This document shows, piece by piece, positions 60,957 through 64,000 of a stretch of 64,000 nucleotides of DNA. The notes below the pieces were generated by a model that ran no database searches, was not told the DNA's origin, and was given only the letters and a program-made list of their open reading frames with translations. The position numbers were made by a program, and so were the translations under genes. The stretch is from JANQNX01 sp965601665 (GTDB lineage: Bacteria > Pseudomonadota > Gammaproteobacteria > Eutrophobiales > Eutrophobiaceae). Numbering within the stretch: the first letter of the stretch is position 1; every line of letters begins with the position of its first letter. Location of the stretch: positions 1,860,001-1,924,000 of the forward strand of contig OZ271833.1 in the NCBI GenBank assembly GCA_965601665.1, read 5' to 3'.

Positions 60957-61034
60957 TCAAGTTATGTCGACGTTTCCGGCCGCGATCGTCTGTATTTTTG
61001 AATATTCCGACATGGGCAATAACAACAGAGCCAT
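60957..61034 (-). promoter_or_regulatory. Candidate leucine-rich leader peptide of ilvB
   Basis: A 25-codon ORF (ATG 61034, stop TGA) begins M-A-L-L-L-L-P: four consecutive Leu codons (CTG TTG TTA TTG). AGGG lies about 10 nt upstream. A second tiny ORF at 61102-61140 begins M-I-L-V-L-T. Both suit branched-chain amino-acid attenuation, but no clear terminator hairpin with T-run is seen. GGGGTCAGGTCAAG near 60948-60961 resembles a fragment of a dispersed repeat. Confidence 0.4.
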
Positions 61035-61148
61035 GCGGTACTTACCCTGCGACAGTTTGTCGTTTATAGTGCCAAGCCCTGAAAACGATACTCATTAAAT
61101 ACTACATAGCCTGCTTTCGGGCTGTTAAAACCAGAATCATAGCCAACA

Positions 61149-62858
61149 ATGAAGACATCACAGCTGTTACTGGCAACCCTGCGCGAGGCGCCTTCTGACG
61201 CCGAAATCGTCAGTCACCGATTGATGTTTCGCGCCGGCATGATTCGGCAGCTGGCGCGAGGTATCTATACCTGGTTACCGCTGGGCCTCAGGGTGCTGCG
61301 TAAGGTCGAAAACATTGTCCGTGAAGAGATGGACAGTGCCGGCGCCCAGGAACTACTGATGCCGGCAGTACAACCGGCAGAGCTGTGGCAGGAATCCGGT
61401 CGCTGGGAGCAATACGGCCCTGAACTATTGCGTATCGATGACCGCCACCAGCGCGAGTTTTGTTTTGGTCCGACCCATGAAGAGATCATAACCGATCTCG
61501 TGCGCAGGGAGATAAAGAGCTACAAGCAGCTTCCTGCCAATTTTTACCAGATCCAGACCAAGTTTCGCGACGAGATTCGACCTCGCTTTGGCATTATGCG
61601 GGCCCGCGAATTCCTGATGAAGGATGCCTATTCGTTTCACCTGGGCGATGAGTCTCTACAGGAAACCTATGACCTGATGTTTGCTACCTACACCCGGATT
61701 TTTGAGCGACTGGGCCTGCATTTCCGCGCGGTCATGGCTGACTCGGGTAACATCGGTGGCAATAAGTCGCATGAATTCCATGTACTTGCCGATTCCGGTG
61801 AAGATCTCATCGTATTTTCTGACGGCGGCGATTACGCAGCCAACATAGAGCGCGCCGAGGCAGCAAAAACGGATGCGGACAGGCCCGCAGCAACAGCGCA
61901 GTTACAAACTGTATCGACGCCGGGCCAGCATTCGATAGAAGACGTCAGCCAGTTCCTGCAAGTGGAACCGGAACAGTGCCTGAAGACATTAGTCGTTCAT
62001 GGCGAAGCCGGGCTGGCAGCACTCGTGCTACGGGGTGATCATGAGTTAAACCATGTCAAAAGTGAAAAACTGGACGGCGTGGCCAGTCCCCTGACACTGG
62101 CCAGCGAGGATGACATCAGGCAGTCACTTGGATGCGGTATTGGTTCTATCGGGCCGGTTGATATTGGTATTCCCTGCTATGTTGACCATGCGGCGGCGCA
62201 GCTGGCTGATTTTACCTGCGGCGCTAACAAGGACGATCACCACCTGACCGGCGTCAACTGGGGGCGCGATTTACCGGAGCCGGAGAGTGTTGATATACGC
62301 AACGTTGTAGAAGGTGAGATGGCCGCCGATGGTTCTGGCACACTGCGCTATGCACGCGGAATAGAAGTGGGACATATCTTCCAGCTCGGCGACAAGTACA
62401 GTAGCAGCATGAAGGCCAGCTGCCTGGATGAACAGGGCAAATCAGTCACGCTGACAATGGGGTGTTATGGCATCGGTGTGTCCCGTATCGTTGCAGCGGC
62501 GATCGAACAGAATAATGATGATAAGGGGATTATCTGGCCTGCGGCCATTGCACCTTATGAACTGGCCCTTGTTCCAATCAATATGCATAAGTCGCAACGG
62601 CTTCGCAAGGCTGTGATGCAGCTCTACAAGGAACTCGTTGCGGCAGGTATTGATGTGTTACTGGATGACCGTCGTGAGCGTCCCGGGGTCATGTTTGCAG
62701 ACATGGAATTAATTGGCATACCGCATCGCATTGTCTTCAGCGAACGCGGACTCGATGAAGGCCAGCTTGAATACAAGGCCAGGGCTGATAGCGACAATAA
62801 AAACATCCGTCTTGAGAACGCCTGCCAGTTTATCCAGCAACAGCTGGGGCGGGCTTAA
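61149..62858 (+). CDS. proS: Prolyl-tRNA synthetase
   Basis: 569-aa bacterial-type class II enzyme. Opening L-L-A-T-L-R-E-A-P-S-D-A-E, motif 1 (G-I-Y-T-W-L-P-L-G), motif 2 (F-R-D-E-I-R-P-R-F-G) and motif 3 (C-Y-G-I-G-V-S-R). The YbaK-like editing insertion occupies about 220-400, and the anticodon-binding domain is at the end. Its stop overlaps the convergent acylphosphatase stop by 4 bp. Confidence 0.97.
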   Translation: MKTSQLLLATLREAPSDAEIVSHRLMFRAGMIRQLARGIYTWLPLGLRVLRKVENIVREEMDSAGAQELLMPAVQPAELWQESGRWEQYGPELLRIDDRHQREFCFGPTHEEIITDLVRREIKSYKQLPANFYQIQTKFRDEIRPRFGIMRAREFLMKDAYSFHLGDESLQETYDLMFATYTRIFERLGLHFRAVMADSGNIGGNKSHEFHVLADSGEDLIVFSDGGDYAANIERAEAAKTDADRPAATAQLQTVSTPGQHSIEDVSQFLQVEPEQCLKTLVVHGEAGLAALVLRGDHELNHVKSEKLDGVASPLTLASEDDIRQSLGCGIGSIGPVDIGIPCYVDHAAAQLADFTCGANKDDHHLTGVNWGRDLPEPESVDIRNVVEGEMAADGSGTLRYARGIEVGHIFQLGDKYSSSMKASCLDEQGKSVTLTMGCYGIGVSRIVAAAIEQNNDDKGIIWPAAIAPYELALVPINMHKSQRLRKAVMQLYKELVAAGIDVLLDDRRERPGVMFADMELIGIPHRIVFSERGLDEGQLEYKARADSDNKNIRLENACQFIQQQLGRA

Positions 62859-63136
62859 TCGAAGCGTACTGAAAAATCAGGGAAGGACTGGTAGTCCTGG
62901 TAAGTATAATCGACGTTTGTCACATCCGCCCTTGGCGGGCCCTGTTGCAACCAGGCAAACAGGCTTTGCAGGGCGGGCTCACTACCTGCTGCAAATACCT
63001 CTACCCTGCCGTCTTCCAGGTTCCTGACCCAGCCCCGTAGCCCTAGCTGCATGGACTTTTTCTGGGTTTCCGCCCGAAAAAAAACACCTTGTACACGGCC
63101 CTCGACGAGGGCGTGTAAACTTTTATAATTTTTAAT
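62855..63136 (-). CDS. acyP: Acylphosphatase, with a non-ATG start
   Basis: 93-aa small hydrolase of acyl phosphates. The signature V-E-G-R-V-Q-G-V-F-F-R (catalytic Arg at its end) lies upstream of the only ATG (63052), so that ATG cannot be the true start. In the open frame before the signature there is no ATG, GTG or TTG; ATT at 63136, or CTG at 63139, gives the normal length (N-terminus K-N-Y-K-S-L-H-A-L). The catalytic Asn region (G-W-V-R-N-L-E-D-G-R-V-E-V) and Y-x-x-F-x-V-R-F end are normal. Confidence 0.82.
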   Translation of the reverse strand: MKNYKSLHALVEGRVQGVFFRAETQKKSMQLGLRGWVRNLEDGRVEVFAAGSEPALQSLFAWLQQGPPRADVTNVDYTYQDYQSFPDFSVRFD

Positions 63137-63139
63137 CAG

Positions 63140-63418
63140 TAGCTTACGGTGTGTTGTTGCTGTCGCAATGTAACGACAGAAAACATTAATGACACCCCTC
63201 CTGCCTGTCTATGCCCCGGCCTTTATCCATATAAAGCAAACAACATTAGCTCTATCTGCATAGCGCCGGTGTGGATTACAATTTGTTCAGACTATATTGC
63301 ACCAAAAACGCTGACAGGTTCATACTTTTACATAGGTAAAGGGATTTTTGGAACGCAAGTTGCAACCTGTTTACAACATAATATTTAACTATAAGAAATC
63401 AGGCTAGCGGTAATCAAT
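63140..63418. other. Intergenic region, A+T-rich
   Basis: About 280 bp between acylphosphatase and the next plus-strand gene. No ORF or repeat stands out. It presumably carries promoters for both genes, but none was clear enough to call. Confidence 0.5.
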
Positions 63419-64000
63419 ATGTCCGAACTACCGATGAAGAAATCAGCTCGGGGCGAACAGGTCGACACGCGCCCGATGTACGTAGAGGAATGGCTGGACA
63501 CACTTCCTTACATTGACTTCAACAAGACAGCGAACCTGATAGAGAAGGCACTGGCCGCAACAAATGCGATCGATGTAAAGCCTGGCATCCGGCAGGAACT
63601 GAATAGCCTTTATCATCGCCCCTACCAGTATTACCTTGAATCCCAGATCAAGGCAGGCGCACAGCACACGCTTTCGACAATGGGCGCCATGCAGGCACAA
63701 ATTCGGGTGATGAAGAAGATTGCCAGTCACCTGGCGTTCAGCAGCAAACTCGCCTTTGATAACATTTCACAACATAAATCAATATGGAAAGCCAACAAGA
63801 TACCGCATGATGCCTTGTTGATGTCGATGCACTACCTGTCCCATGCGTTGTTATTCAGTTACCTGGAATATTCGCCAGTACCAAAAAATGTCTGGAAGCA
63901 ATTACACGGCATCTACCAGTTGGCCGAGGCAAGTAATATACAAGACAAGACATTCACCCTGCCTGGTACCGATATCACAGCAAACTTTGCCGATACGTAT
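63419..64000 (+). CDS. Hypothetical protein, 3' end beyond the window
   Basis: From ATG 63419 the frame stays open for 194 codons to the window edge. The sequence is helical, soluble and without signal peptide (R-P-M-Y-V-E-E-W-L-D-T-L-P near the start, then Y-H-R-P-Y-Q-Y-Y-L-E). No family recognised from this N-terminal part. Domain content further on is unknown. Confidence 0.75.
   Translation, partial: MSELPMKKSARGEQVDTRPMYVEEWLDTLPYIDFNKTANLIEKALAATNAIDVKPGIRQELNSLYHRPYQYYLESQIKAGAQHTLSTMGAMQAQIRVMKKIASHLAFSSKLAFDNISQHKSIWKANKIPHDALLMSMHYLSHALLFSYLEYSPVPKNVWKQLHGIYQLAEASNIQDKTFTLPGTDITANFADTY

Noticed and set aside
1..64000. tRNA, rRNA and riboswitch genes
   Set aside because: No cloverleaf with conserved T-loop GTTCRANNC and D-loop, and no rRNA segment, was recognised by eye; a covariance search would be needed to exclude them fully.

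Overview
The window is chromosomal DNA of a gammaproteobacterium. This is inferred from the gene types: two-subunit GlyQ/GlyS, biosynthetic arginine decarboxylase SpeA, GmhB heptose phosphatase for LPS, RlmD, NtrB/NtrC, and an ilvBHC-psd-pssA-leuA cluster. No rRNA or tRNA gene was recognised, so the lineage cannot be narrowed further. Coding density is high and most genes are housekeeping.

Layout. 1-2700 (minus): 3' part of mnmG, spermidine synthase, gamma carbonic anhydrase-like protein. 2.7-13 kb (minus): a two-partner secretion locus with a 581-aa outer-membrane transporter (TpsB), a 2640-aa exoprotein (TpsA) and, upstream, a broken second tpsA. 13.1-14.1 kb: c-type cytochrome and small lipoprotein. 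14.2-23 kb (plus): M20 peptidase, speA, a beta-hydroxyacid dehydrogenase and a four-gene Gld-like ABC system. 23-26.2 kb (minus): REC-PAS-GGDEF-EAL regulator, an Hpt-like protein without its histidine, and an unknown protein. 26.3-32.5 kb: glyQS, gmhB, acyltransferase, a convergent sterol-desaturase family gene, hemB. 32.5-38.9 kb: nitrogen control, with ntrC, ntrB, two DUF4124 proteins, a Ser/Thr kinase and a type II glutamine synthetase. Both the ntrBC and glnII upstream regions carry sigma-54 promoter matches with NtrC-like dyads. 39.6-42.9 kb: a run of small minus-strand genes separated by attC-like sites, which is an integron cassette array with no integrase in view. 43.2-49.7 kb: alcohol dehydrogenase, DUF2784, truncated haemoglobin, L,D-transpeptidase, orphan peptide-binding lipoprotein, rlmD, PolB-like exonuclease, BLUF photoreceptor. 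49.8-52.2 kb: a second accessory patch with one convincing attC and repeats shared with the first array. 52.2-61 kb (minus): cysM, rimI, udg, leuA, pssA, psd-like, ilvC, ilvH, ilvB. 61.1-64 kb: proS, acylphosphatase, and an unknown gene running off the window.

How it works together. NtrB/NtrC probably drive glnII and their own operon through sigma-54. The ilv/leu genes are preceded by leucine-rich leader ORFs that suggest attenuation. SpeA and SpeE belong to the same polyamine route. TpsB would export TpsA, whose promoter region has an FNR/Anr-type box at the spacing expected for activation.

The less ordinary signals are: the integrase-less cassette array plus three related ~95-bp leader repeats; the TPS/RTX-like mosaic exoprotein with its decayed paralogue; the Tyr-for-His Hpt protein; the Psd homologue lacking the pyruvoyl serine; and the candidate leader peptides.
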